Positions 1-5,689 of a DNA stretch of 7,940 nt are shown here, in pieces. This DNA is from an uncultured Bacilli bacterium (lineage in GTDB: Bacteria > Bacillota_I > Bacilli_A > RF39 > UBA660), in assembly GCA_947628125.1 (NCBI GenBank), contig CANQYR010000046.1:1-7940 (forward strand), written 5' to 3'. Position 1 is the stretch's first letter. The number at the start of each line of letters is the position of its first letter. The notes below the pieces were generated by a model. It had not been told where the DNA came from. It ran no database searches and saw only the letters and a list, made by a program, of their open reading frames with translations. The position numbers and the translations under genes were made by a program.

Positions 1-1
1 A

Positions 2-12
2 CCCCCCCCCCC
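2..12. repeat. 11-base homopolymer C tract (G on the minus strand)
   Basis: Eleven consecutive C residues sit one base from the left edge. This is striking in such AT-rich DNA, where no other G or C run approaches this length. On the minus strand it is a G tract starting two bases downstream of a perfect TTGACA. Such tracts are prone to slipped-strand length change and are a known basis of phase variation. Because the tract is bounded by T on both sides of the minus strand, it is not an open-ended read tail, but lying at the window edge it could still be miscounted. Confidence 0.85.
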
Positions 13-14
13 TA

Positions 15-20
15 TGTCAA
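15..20 (-). promoter_or_regulatory. Possible -35 box of a leftward promoter whose spacer contains the G tract
   Basis: The minus strand reads TTGACA here, an exact sigma-A -35 box, followed by TA and then the 11-G tract. A normal 17-base spacer would put the -10 box a few bases beyond the left edge, so only half of the promoter can be seen. The box lies just past the terminator of the 54-1289 gene, where a promoter for the next leftward gene is expected. The sequence is seen; promoter function is inferred. Confidence 0.4.
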
Positions 21-28
21 TTAAAATT

Positions 29-52
29 AAAAAAGACCTTTACAGTCCTTTT
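29..52 (-). terminator. Rho-independent terminator of the surface-protein gene
   Basis: Read on the minus strand just after the TAG stop at 54-56, AAAAGGAC (52-45) pairs with GTCTTTTT (37-30). The stem has about 8 bp including one G-U pair, a 7-base loop and a following run of T (34-29). The stem is modest in GC, but its position directly after the stop and the T run support termination. Confidence 0.6.
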
Positions 53-53
53 G

Positions 54-1289
54 CTATCTTAATGTCAATGTGTAGGGATCATCTATTGTTCCTTTACCTT
101 GAACATTTATTTTTTTTATCAAAGTTATGGCTGGCCTAATGGCATAGGAATTAGTTTCAACGTTATCTTTATATAAGGTTCCATCACTACCTACTGTTAT
201 GTAATAAAATTGGTTGTTTTGTTTTTTATTTAATGTCATTGTCCACCATTGTCTTTGGGCATGGTTTAAATAAAAGTCTTTGTTTTCTTCTTTTGATGCA
301 CCTGATATCATTACATCATCCGCTGTTAGTAAAGCTATTTTAGAGGTTATAACTGTTCCTGGGCAAGTCAAAGCTGGGCTATATTCTTTAAAAATTCTTT
401 GTTCAGGTAAGTAGTATATTGTGCCTTCTTCTTCGCTCATGGCTCCATCGTCTGTGCAGTATTTGGCACTGGCAATAAACTCATCATATTCTTTTAAATT
501 TTTTTCATACCAACTATTTAAAAAATTATATAAGTCTGATTCTAAAAAGGATGATGATTCATATTCATTGTTTTGATAGATTGGCATTTCTTCTTCTAAT
601 AAGTTATCTAAAACAATGGTTACTGTTTGATCAGGGTTTATTTTGACAATGCGCCATAGATGGCCTGCGAAGGAAATATAGTTGTTTTCGTTTTGACCGC
701 GAAAATAGTAGGTGCTTCCTTCTTCACTTTGATATTCAATTAATCCTTTATTTTCTTTTTCTGGTAGATCATAGGTCATTTCGGGATGAATTTCGGCTTT
801 ATTATTTTGTAATAAAATATTTTTTATAGAGTGATCAATAGCTATTGTATCAATTTGTAATTCGGCATATATGTTTTGTTTTTTAGGGTTGTTTATTTTT
901 AAGTGGTAACGCTGGGTATTACCTGGTTCTATTTTTATTTGGGTTTTGATTTCGGTTTTAGCAAAGGAATCAGTTATCTCTTCATTATTATTTAAGTCAA
1001 GTAATTCATAAGTTATGTTTTCAGTTTTTGTGACATTATTTAATTTTATATAGTAATATAAATTTGTCATTGAGGCATTAGTTATGGAAAAATTAATTTC
1101 TTTGACTTCTTCATTAGTGTCAATAATGTTACCATCTAAATAGTTAATTGATAAGCCTGATTTTATTTTTACCATGGCTATTTCTTTTTCCATTTTTTGT
1201 AGATAACTGTGGTAATTAAAGTCCATTAAGACTAATGCCATAATGCAAACTAAGATAAATGTAAGTGTTATTTTATACCTTATTTTCAT
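54..1289 (-). CDS. Membrane-anchored extracytoplasmic protein with a DUF6273-like C-terminal domain
   Basis: The 411-residue protein has two basic residues in its first four, then a hydrophobic segment at about 7-22 without an obvious cleavage site. It is probably an N-terminally anchored protein facing outward. Residues about 40-150 are rich in beta-forming, Asn-containing sequence and resemble an Ig-like or pilin-like sandwich (inference). Residues about 192-395 hold the pattern of DUF6273-type domains, seen in many Firmicutes surface proteins: an AGHLWRIV segment (208-215), a WW pair (348-349), GSDGTLY (367-373), AIRPAITL (383-390) and a GKGTIDDPY tail. These are recalled by pattern, not by search. 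C278 and C309 could form a disulfide. The ATG is fixed by AGGGTGG at 1297-1303, seven bases upstream. The gene has its own consensus promoter and terminator, so it is probably monocistronic. Its function is unknown; adhesion or surface display is possible. Confidence 0.72.
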   Translation of the reverse strand: MKIRYKITLTFILVCIMALVLMDFNYHSYLQKMEKEIAMVKIKSGLSINYLDGNIIDTNEEVKEINFSITNASMTNLYYYIKLNNVTKTENITYELLDLNNNEEITDSFAKTEIKTQIKIEPGNTQRYHLKINNPKKQNIYAELQIDTIAIDHSIKNILLQNNKAEIHPEMTYDLPEKENKGLIEYQSEEGSTYYFRGQNENNYISFAGHLWRIVKINPDQTVTIVLDNLLEEEMPIYQNNEYESSSFLESDLYNFLNSWYEKNLKEYDEFIASAKYCTDDGAMSEEEGTIYYLPEQRIFKEYSPALTCPGTVITSKIALLTADDVMISGASKEENKDFYLNHAQRQWWTMTLNKKQNNQFYYITVGSDGTLYKDNVETNSYAIRPAITLIKKINVQGKGTIDDPYTLTLR

Positions 1290-1315
1290 TTTTTTGCCAC
1301 CCTATCATTAGTATA

Positions 1316-1344
1316 AGTATACATTTTTGATTAAATGTTGTCAA
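1316..1344 (-). promoter_or_regulatory. Sigma-A promoter of the surface-protein gene
   Basis: On the minus strand, TTGACA (1344-1339) is followed after 17 bases by TATACT (1321-1316). This is the closest match to the sigma-A consensus among the complete promoters here. Transcription should begin near 1309, giving a leader of about 20 bases with AGGGTGG at 1303-1297. The -35 box lies inside one arm of an inverted repeat (1340-1376). Confidence 0.75.
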
Positions 1345-1376
1345 TTTTCTAGTGATATTTTTGGCAAAAAATTGAC
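1340..1376. repeat. Inverted repeat between uvrC and the surface-protein gene, overlapping the -35 box
   Basis: GTCAATTTT at 1340-1348 is the exact reverse complement of AAAATTGAC at 1368-1376: nine-base arms with a 19-base centre. The left arm contains most of the -35 box of the downstream gene, and the right arm begins three bases after the uvrC stop. No T run follows the hairpin, so it is a poor intrinsic terminator. An operator or a 3'-end RNA hairpin are alternatives. The match is AT-rich, so chance is possible. Confidence 0.5.
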
Positions 1377-1378
1377 GT

Positions 1379-3148
1379 TTAGCTATCTTTGCGTGATTTT
1401 AAATAATCTTGCAATGTTAACGCGATGTCATGCGGTAAAATTTTTTCTAATTCCTCTAATGGGGCTTCTTGCATTTTTTTAACACTGCCAAAGGTTTTGA
1501 TAAGTGTTTTTTTCCTTTGGGCACCTATTCCTTTTATATCATCTAATACTGATGATATTGATCCTTTAGAGCGTATAGAACGGTGATAATTTATGGTATA
1601 ACGGTGTACTTCATCTTGCATTTTAGTTAGGTAGTGAAAAACATTACTATCTTTTAAGATTGGGATGATTGTTTCATTATCGCCATCTAATAATTCATTG
1701 GTGCGGTGGCGATCATTTTTTTTAAGACCACATACTTTAATGTCTAAGTTTAAAGATTGTAAAATTTCTTTAGCGGCATGAATTTGATTTATACCTCCAT
1801 CAACAATTATTAACTCAGGTAGTTCTGTTTTTTCAACTAAAGCTCTTTGATAACGACGATAGATTACTTCTTTCATCATATTATAATCATCATTTTTATC
1901 AAAGCTAATTTTGTATTTGCGGTATTCTTTTTTGGCGGGACTACCGTTTTTAAAGACTACCATGCAACTAACTGACCAATTGCCAAATAAATTGGAGTTA
2001 TCAAATAGGTCAATTCTTTCTAATGTACTTAGTTTTAATATTTTTCTTAGTTCTTCATTAGCGGTTATGGTGGCATTTTCTTTTTTAAGAATTAAAGATA
2101 ATTCGTTTTCTAATGTTATTTTAGCGTTTTCATTAGCCATGGTAATTAATTGCTTTTTTTGACCTTTTTGAGGGCTTATTAGTTTGTATTGGAAATATGT
2201 TTGGAGGATGTTTGTGTTTATTTCTTTAGAAAGCAATATTTCTTTAGGTATTTCATGACGTTGATAAAAGGCTGTTAGGTAATGCTCCATATCATTTACT
2301 AAATCTGATATAACAGAGAAGATGTCGGTATGACCGCCAACTATTTTTCCATTTCTTATAAAAAGAATTTGTACGGCTATGTAGCCATTTTGAAAATAAT
2401 AACCAACTACATCTTTGTTGGTTAGATCTTTAATGGTAATTTTTTGTTTATCTAAAACAATGTTTATATAGTCTAATTCTTTTTTTAGTTCATTAGCTAA
2501 TTCGTAGTTTAAATTTTCACTGTAGGTGTTCATTTTAGAAATAATTTTATCTTTTAAAATTTTGTCATTGCCATTTAGAAAGGCTAATATTTCTTGTTCA
2601 ATATTTTTTATTTCTTCTTGGCTTGGCTTTTTTTCACAATAACCTAAGCATTCTCCTATATGATAATATAGGCATACTTTTTTGGGATTCCCTTGGCATT
2701 TTTTTAAGGGATACAAACGGTTTAAAAGGTTGACTATTTTTCTTGCGGCATAGGCATTGGGGTATGGTCCGAAAAGCATTTTTTTGTCTTTCTTTTTGAT
2801 GTTTAGGTATCTTGATACTTTTAGTTTAGGATATGGTTTATTAATGTATTCAATGTAAGGATAGCTTTTATCGTCTTTTAATAAGATGTTATATTTAGGA
2901 TCATATTGTTTAATAAGGTTGATTTCTAAGAGAAAGGCTTCTAGTTCACTTTCGGTTACAATGTAGGAAAAATCCTTTATTTCACTTACCATTTTGGCGG
3001 TTTTTCCGGTTTGGGTGCGATTAAAATAAGAGTTTACTCTTTTATGTAAGTTTTTGGCTTTGCCAACATATATAATTGTACCTTTGGCATTTTTCATTTG
3101 ATAACTTCCGGGAAGGTTTGGCACTTGGGCTAATTTGTCGTTTAACAT
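1379..3148 (-). CDS. uvrC: UvrABC system protein C (excinuclease subunit C)
   Basis: UvrC makes both incisions around a DNA lesion in nucleotide excision repair, after UvrA and UvrB load it. The 589-residue length is normal. The N-terminal GIY-YIG nuclease is seen at about 11-90, with G14-S-Y16, Y27-V-G29, Arg37 and Glu75 (in LLEINLIK) as likely catalytic residues. Four cysteines (151, 159, 167, 171; spacing x7-x7-x3) match the iron-sulfur cysteine cluster reported for UvrC. A UVR helical motif for UvrB contact lies at about 198-235. The RNase H-like 5' nuclease follows, with Asp383 in FDNSN, Asp450 in IVDGG and His515 in QDEVHRY. Helix-hairpin-helix DNA binding occupies about 533-589 (IKGIG). 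The ATG is preceded by a weak AAAAGAG site nine bases upstream. No clear terminator follows the TAA, so some readthrough into the next minus-strand gene is possible. Confidence 0.97.
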   Translation of the reverse strand: MLNDKLAQVPNLPGSYQMKNAKGTIIYVGKAKNLHKRVNSYFNRTQTGKTAKMVSEIKDFSYIVTESELEAFLLEINLIKQYDPKYNILLKDDKSYPYIEYINKPYPKLKVSRYLNIKKKDKKMLFGPYPNAYAARKIVNLLNRLYPLKKCQGNPKKVCLYYHIGECLGYCEKKPSQEEIKNIEQEILAFLNGNDKILKDKIISKMNTYSENLNYELANELKKELDYINIVLDKQKITIKDLTNKDVVGYYFQNGYIAVQILFIRNGKIVGGHTDIFSVISDLVNDMEHYLTAFYQRHEIPKEILLSKEINTNILQTYFQYKLISPQKGQKKQLITMANENAKITLENELSLILKKENATITANEELRKILKLSTLERIDLFDNSNLFGNWSVSCMVVFKNGSPAKKEYRKYKISFDKNDDYNMMKEVIYRRYQRALVEKTELPELIIVDGGINQIHAAKEILQSLNLDIKVCGLKKNDRHRTNELLDGDNETIIPILKDSNVFHYLTKMQDEVHRYTINYHRSIRSKGSISSVLDDIKGIGAQRKKTLIKTFGSVKKMQEAPLEELEKILPHDIALTLQDYLKSRKDS

Positions 3149-3173
3149 TTTTATCAGCTCTTTTCGTACTTTT

Positions 3174-3202
3174 ATTTTACTTTAGGGTTGATGAAAAGTA
3201 AA
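3174..3202 (-). promoter_or_regulatory. Probable uvrC promoter
   Basis: The minus strand carries TTTACT (3202-3197), 17 bases, then TAAAAT (3179-3174). The start would be near 3167, about 19 bases before the ATG. The -35 match is moderate. The elements interlock with those of the plus-strand promoter at 3188-3215, so the two cannot be occupied at once. Confidence 0.5.
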
Positions 3203-3215
3203 TATCTTTTATAAT
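3188..3215 (+). promoter_or_regulatory. Probable promoter of the YigZ-type gene
   Basis: TTGATG (3188-3193) is followed after 16 bases by a perfect TATAAT (3210-3215). Transcription from near 3222 would give a leader of only about 11 bases that starts at the ribosome binding site. The perfect -10 box makes this promoter fairly convincing. Confidence 0.6.
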
Positions 3216-3232
3216 ATTGTTAAGGTGATTTG

Positions 3233-3583
3233 ATGAAATGTTTAAATGAAGCTACTTTAGTTTTAAAAAAATCGAAGTTTATCGCGTATTATTATGAAGT
3301 ATCTTCGGTTTTAGAGGTAAAAGATATTTTAGAACTTTTAAAAAAGGAGCATAAAAAAGCAAAACATATTCCTTATGCTTTTATTTTAGAAAATACAGCT
3401 GGCAAGAGTGATGATAAAGAGCCTAGTAATACGGCAGGCTTACCTATTTATGAGCTTTTAAAAAAAAGAGAATGTAAAAATCGAGCTATTTTTGTGGTTC
3501 GTTATTTTGGGGGTATTAAATTAGGAGCAGGACTTTTATTAAGAAGCTATGTCTTAGTTAGCAAAAAGGCTTTAGAAAATTGA
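3233..3583 (+). CDS. yigZ: YigZ/IMPACT family protein, N-terminal domain only
   Basis: The 116-residue protein matches the N-terminal UPF0029 (IMPACT) domain of the YigZ/YvyE family, whose bacterial role is poorly defined; eukaryotic relatives regulate Gcn2. Landmarks are KKSKFIA near residue 12, SDDKEPSNTAG (usually SDDGEPSGTAG, so the Gly is replaced by Lys), and the diagnostic VVRYFGGIKLGAG followed by LLLRSY. Usual family members have about 200 residues, with a C-terminal DUF1949 ferredoxin-like domain. That domain is absent: a TGA stop ends the frame at 3581, and the 65 bases before rpsT are occupied by its promoter and ribosome binding site. I chose ATG 3233 over the adjacent TTG 3230 because AAGGTG at 3222-3227 is five bases from the ATG. 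The conserved core is intact, so this is more likely a shortened functional protein than a pseudogene. Confidence 0.85.
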   Translation: MKCLNEATLVLKKSKFIAYYYEVSSVLEVKDILELLKKEHKKAKHIPYAFILENTAGKSDDKEPSNTAGLPIYELLKKRECKNRAIFVVRYFGGIKLGAGLLLRSYVLVSKKALEN

Positions 3584-3591
3584 TTTTATGC

Positions 3592-3620
3592 TTGTAAAAT
3601 GCTTATTTGTTTGATAAAAT
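3592..3620 (+). promoter_or_regulatory. rpsT promoter with extended -10
   Basis: TTGTAA (3592-3597), 17 bases, then TAAAAT (3615-3620) preceded by TGA, giving the extended -10 form TGnTAAAAT. Transcription would begin near 3627. A direct repeat of ATGCTT (3588-3593 and 3599-3604, eleven bases apart) overlaps the -35 area and may be chance. The promoter suggests rpsT is transcribed independently of the upstream gene, perhaps with readthrough. Confidence 0.6.
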
Positions 3621-3648
3621 TAAAGACGTTAAGAAGAAAGGAGATAAT

Positions 3649-3912
3649 ATGGCTAATATTAAAAGTTCCAAGAAGGCAATTAAAGTTATTGCTAAGAAAA
3701 CGGAAAATAATCATGAACTTAAGGCGCGTGTCCGCAACTTAATAAAGAATTGTGACAAAGCGATTTTATCTAATGATAAAGATAATGCGCAGAAGCTCCT
3801 TGCTGATGTACAAAAATATGTTGATAGAGCTGTCAGTAAAGGTTTAATTAAAAGAAATACAGCTGACAGAGAAAAATCACGTTTAACTAAAAAAGTAAAA
3901 GGAATGAATTAG
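3649..3912 (+). CDS. rpsT: 30S ribosomal protein S20
   Basis: S20 binds 16S rRNA early in assembly of the small ribosomal subunit. The 87-residue length and composition are typical of the family: a MANIKSSKKAIK opening, a lysine-rich helical body, and the C-terminal signature KGLIKRNTADREKSRL. The start is set by a strong AAAGGAG at 3637-3643, five bases before the ATG. A longer in-frame version from TTG 3607 would add 14 unsupported residues and is not used. The gene has its own promoter, and the TAG stop lies in the loop of its terminator hairpin. I see no leader structure suggesting autoregulation in the short 5' region. Confidence 0.97.
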   Translation: MANIKSSKKAIKVIAKKTENNHELKARVRNLIKNCDKAILSNDKDNAQKLLADVQKYVDRAVSKGLIKRNTADREKSRLTKKVKGMN

Positions 3913-3923
3913 CATTCCTTTTT
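3897..3923. terminator. Bidirectional terminator shared by rpsT and the amidoligase-like gene
   Basis: AAAAGGAATG (3897-3906) pairs perfectly with CATTCCTTTT (3913-3922): a 10-bp stem with a 6-base loop that contains the rpsT TAG stop. T residues (3919-3923) follow on the plus strand, and the minus strand also ends in TTTT. The stop codon of the convergent gene begins at the other foot of the stem, so one hairpin serves both genes. Confidence 0.78.
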
Positions 3924-4629
3924 ATAATGAAAGTAATTTTTTAAAACTTGCGGATCTGTTTTTAGCATTTTGATTAATGAAATAGTAATTGATTAGGTCA
4001 TAATCATAGTCGCTTTCAAAGGTTTTAACTAAAGCAGTTGTAAAGTCAATGTATTTTTCTAAAGTAGCAAAGTTTAAGCTACTATTAAAATAGCGAAGTT
4101 CCATTGTTTGTTTGGTAAAGCGAACTGGATATATTTTTTTGGTTAGTTCGGTTAATGTTTTTTCATCAGCGAGCATAAATTTATATACAACATCTTTTGT
4201 TAATGACAAAACTTCTAAAGCAGCCATTGGTCTTAAGTATTTATTATCACCTTTAGCTATACTACTTATTTCGTATTTAAAGGCTACTAAGAATTTTAAA
4301 AGATCAAGGTATTTTTGAAAGTCTTTATTTAGGAAGTTTTTGGAAACATGAATGTGAAAGCCGATGTTTTTATCTTCTTCATAGCTTATGTAGGCCTTTG
4401 CTTTTTTTAATTTGATAAGCCAAGTGTTTAGTTCTTTTTTTAAGTCTTGAATGTTTTGATAAACGGGTGATATTAATTCTCCACCTTTATTATTTTTAGT
4501 TACTTCATATTCTTCTTTTAAATTAAAAATGTTATAGTCAATTTTTTCTTCTTTGGCGTGGACTTGCACATGGTAGTTCTTACTTAAAAATGGCAAATCA
4601 GCCCCATTAAATTCTAATTCGTATCCCAT
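3922..4629 (-). CDS. Putative amidoligase (COOH-NH2 ligase, glutamine synthetase-like fold)
   Basis: The 235-residue protein carries the motif series I associate with the Amidoligase_2 family (glutamine synthetase/glutamate-cysteine ligase-like). These are a G-x-E-x-E opening (G2, E4, E6), GGELISP with E51, GFHIHVS with H92 and H94, an Arg in KYLRP (R133), and TMELRYFN with E177 and R179. In this superfamily the acidic and His residues bind metal-ATP and drive ATP-dependent amide or peptide-like bond formation; the substrate cannot be read from sequence. There is no signal peptide or membrane segment, so it should act in the cytoplasm. The protein starts directly on the first motif, yet the start is well supported by AAAGGTGA at 4633-4640. 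A divergent transglutaminase-like gene shares its promoter region. The family call is by motif, with overall divergence from typical members. Confidence 0.68.
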   Translation of the reverse strand: MGYELEFNGADLPFLSKNYHVQVHAKEEKIDYNIFNLKEEYEVTKNNKGGELISPVYQNIQDLKKELNTWLIKLKKAKAYISYEEDKNIGFHIHVSKNFLNKDFQKYLDLLKFLVAFKYEISSIAKGDNKYLRPMAALEVLSLTKDVVYKFMLADEKTLTELTKKIYPVRFTKQTMELRYFNSSLNFATLEKYIDFTTALVKTFESDYDYDLINYYFINQNAKNRSASFKKLLSL

Positions 4630-4653
4630 AAGTCACCTTTTCTAATGCGTTAT

Positions 4654-4681
4654 ATTTTAACATATTTTTTTAAAATGTCAA
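4654..4681 (-). promoter_or_regulatory. Promoter of the amidoligase-like gene
   Basis: On the minus strand a perfect TTGACA (4681-4676) is followed by 16 bases and TAAAAT (4659-4654), with TGT directly before the -10 box (extended -10). Transcription should start near 4647, about 18 bases before the ATG. This is a strong predicted promoter. Confidence 0.72.
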
Positions 4682-4696
4682 ATTTACGTTTTTTGA

Positions 4697-4725
4697 TTGT
4701 GAGGATATTAGTTTTTTGCTAAAAT
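4697..4725 (+). promoter_or_regulatory. Promoter of the transglutaminase-like gene
   Basis: TTGTGA (4697-4702), 17 bases, then TAAAAT (4720-4725) preceded by TGC, giving the same TGnTAAAAT extended -10 as the divergent gene and rpsT. The -35 boxes of the two divergent promoters are only 15 bases apart, leaving room for a shared regulator. A short inverted repeat, TCAAA (4678-4682) and TTTGA (4692-4696), lies between them. Its five-base arms are too short to claim an operator. Confidence 0.5.
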
Positions 4726-4744
4726 TATTAAAGGAATGGTTTAT

Positions 4745-5689
4745 ATGAAAGCAAGCAAATTTATTGTTTTTTTGTTATGTTTTTTGCTTATTTTGGCAGT
4801 TTTTATGAAAATGGATGTTATTTTAGATTTTATTATGCCACTTGTAGAGCCAAAGTATACTTATTTAGATAAACCTAGTAATGATTATAAAAAAACGGAT
4901 GAGTTTTTATTTGTCCAAAACATTTCTAATTTTTTAGTTTTTAGTAAGCAAGATATATTAAATGCTTTTTACACTATTGTTAATAGTGGGTTTGATACTT
5001 TTAGTTTTTATTGTGCAAAAGAATACAGTGATTGTTTTAATGATGTTAGAGAAATTAGTCAAGATGAAGCGTTAATGACGCATGTAAATAATTTTGTCAA
5101 TCCTTATAATGGTTTTAAAAATTTGCAAACAGTTATTCATGAATCGGGTGAGATAACAGTTAATGTTACTTATTTTTATGATGATGATATGATTGCAAAA
5201 ATTAATAGGCGGGTTGATTATTTATATGATAATTTATTAAATGAGCAAATGGATGTAAGAGAAAAAATTAAAACTATTCATGATTATATTATTAATAATA
5301 CTAAATATGATGAAGAGAAAAAGGATAGTGGCTTTAGTAATTATCACTCTTCTTTAGCGTATGGACCTTTATTTGAAGGATATGCAACTTGTAATGGCTA
5401 CACGGATTTGATGGCTTTATTTTTAAATAAACTTGGTCTTTCTAATTTTAAGGTGGCAACTACAAAAGACGATCCTAATTTGGAAGGCCATGTTTGGAAT
5501 GCGGTTTATTTAGATGGACAATGGTTACATATTGATTTAACTTGGGATGATCCTGTTAGTGAAGATGGCAAAGATTATTTACTTGATACTTATTTTTTAA
5601 TTAATAGTGATACGTTATATAATATTGATAATAAAGAGGCAATTACTGATCATTTGTTTTTAAAAGATATTTATTTGGAGTTAAAATAA
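4745..5689 (+). CDS. Membrane-anchored transglutaminase-like (cysteine protease fold) protein
   Basis: The 314-residue protein opens with a basic stretch and one hydrophobic segment (about residues 5-28), then a mostly hydrophilic body. This suggests an N-terminal anchor with an extracytoplasmic catalytic region. The C-terminal half fits the transglutaminase core family: REKIKTIHDYI lead-in helix (about 172-182), Cys216 in ATCNGYTDLM, His249 in EGHVWNAVYLDG, and Asp264 in HIDLTWDDP, a complete Cys-His-Asp triad. The YLLDTYFLI segment after it is also typical. Bacterial members are usually peptidases or amide-exchange enzymes acting on peptides or cell-surface polymers; the substrate is unknown. 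ATG 4745 is chosen over ATG 4736 because AAAGGA at 4730-4735 is nine bases from the former and directly abuts the latter. C12, C90 and C97 are extra cysteines. The gene ends at a shared terminator. Confidence 0.82.
   Translation: MKASKFIVFLLCFLLILAVFMKMDVILDFIMPLVEPKYTYLDKPSNDYKKTDEFLFVQNISNFLVFSKQDILNAFYTIVNSGFDTFSFYCAKEYSDCFNDVREISQDEALMTHVNNFVNPYNGFKNLQTVIHESGEITVNVTYFYDDDMIAKINRRVDYLYDNLLNEQMDVREKIKTIHDYIINNTKYDEEKKDSGFSNYHSSLAYGPLFEGYATCNGYTDLMALFLNKLGLSNFKVATTKDDPNLEGHVWNAVYLDGQWLHIDLTWDDPVSEDGKDYLLDTYFLINSDTLYNIDNKEAITDHLFLKDIYLELK

Noticed and set aside
2..12. Poly-G sequencing artefact as the sole explanation for the C/G run
   Set aside because: The run is bounded by another base before the edge and sits beside a consensus -35 box, so it is kept as a finding with that caveat.
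54..1289. Diversity-generating retroelement target, suggested by the possible C-type-lectin-like domain
   Set aside because: No template/variable repeat pair and no reverse transcriptase are visible in the window.
1340..1376. Inverted repeat as an intrinsic uvrC terminator
   Set aside because: The stem is AT-rich with a long loop and no following T run.
1911..2162. Plus-strand open frame of 83 codons
   Set aside because: It lies wholly opposite conserved uvrC sequence, has no ribosome binding site or recognisable product, and is an antisense shadow.
3607..3648. N-terminal extension of S20 from TTG 3607
   Set aside because: It would include the AAAGGAG ribosome binding site as coding sequence and adds residues not found in S20, which begins at MANIKS.
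4112..4318. Plus-strand open frame of 68 codons
   Set aside because: It lies opposite the motif-bearing amidoligase-like gene and shows no independent coding evidence.
4736..4744. ATG 4736 as start of the transglutaminase-like protein
   Set aside because: The AAAGGA site directly abuts it, while ATG 4745 has a proper nine-base spacing.
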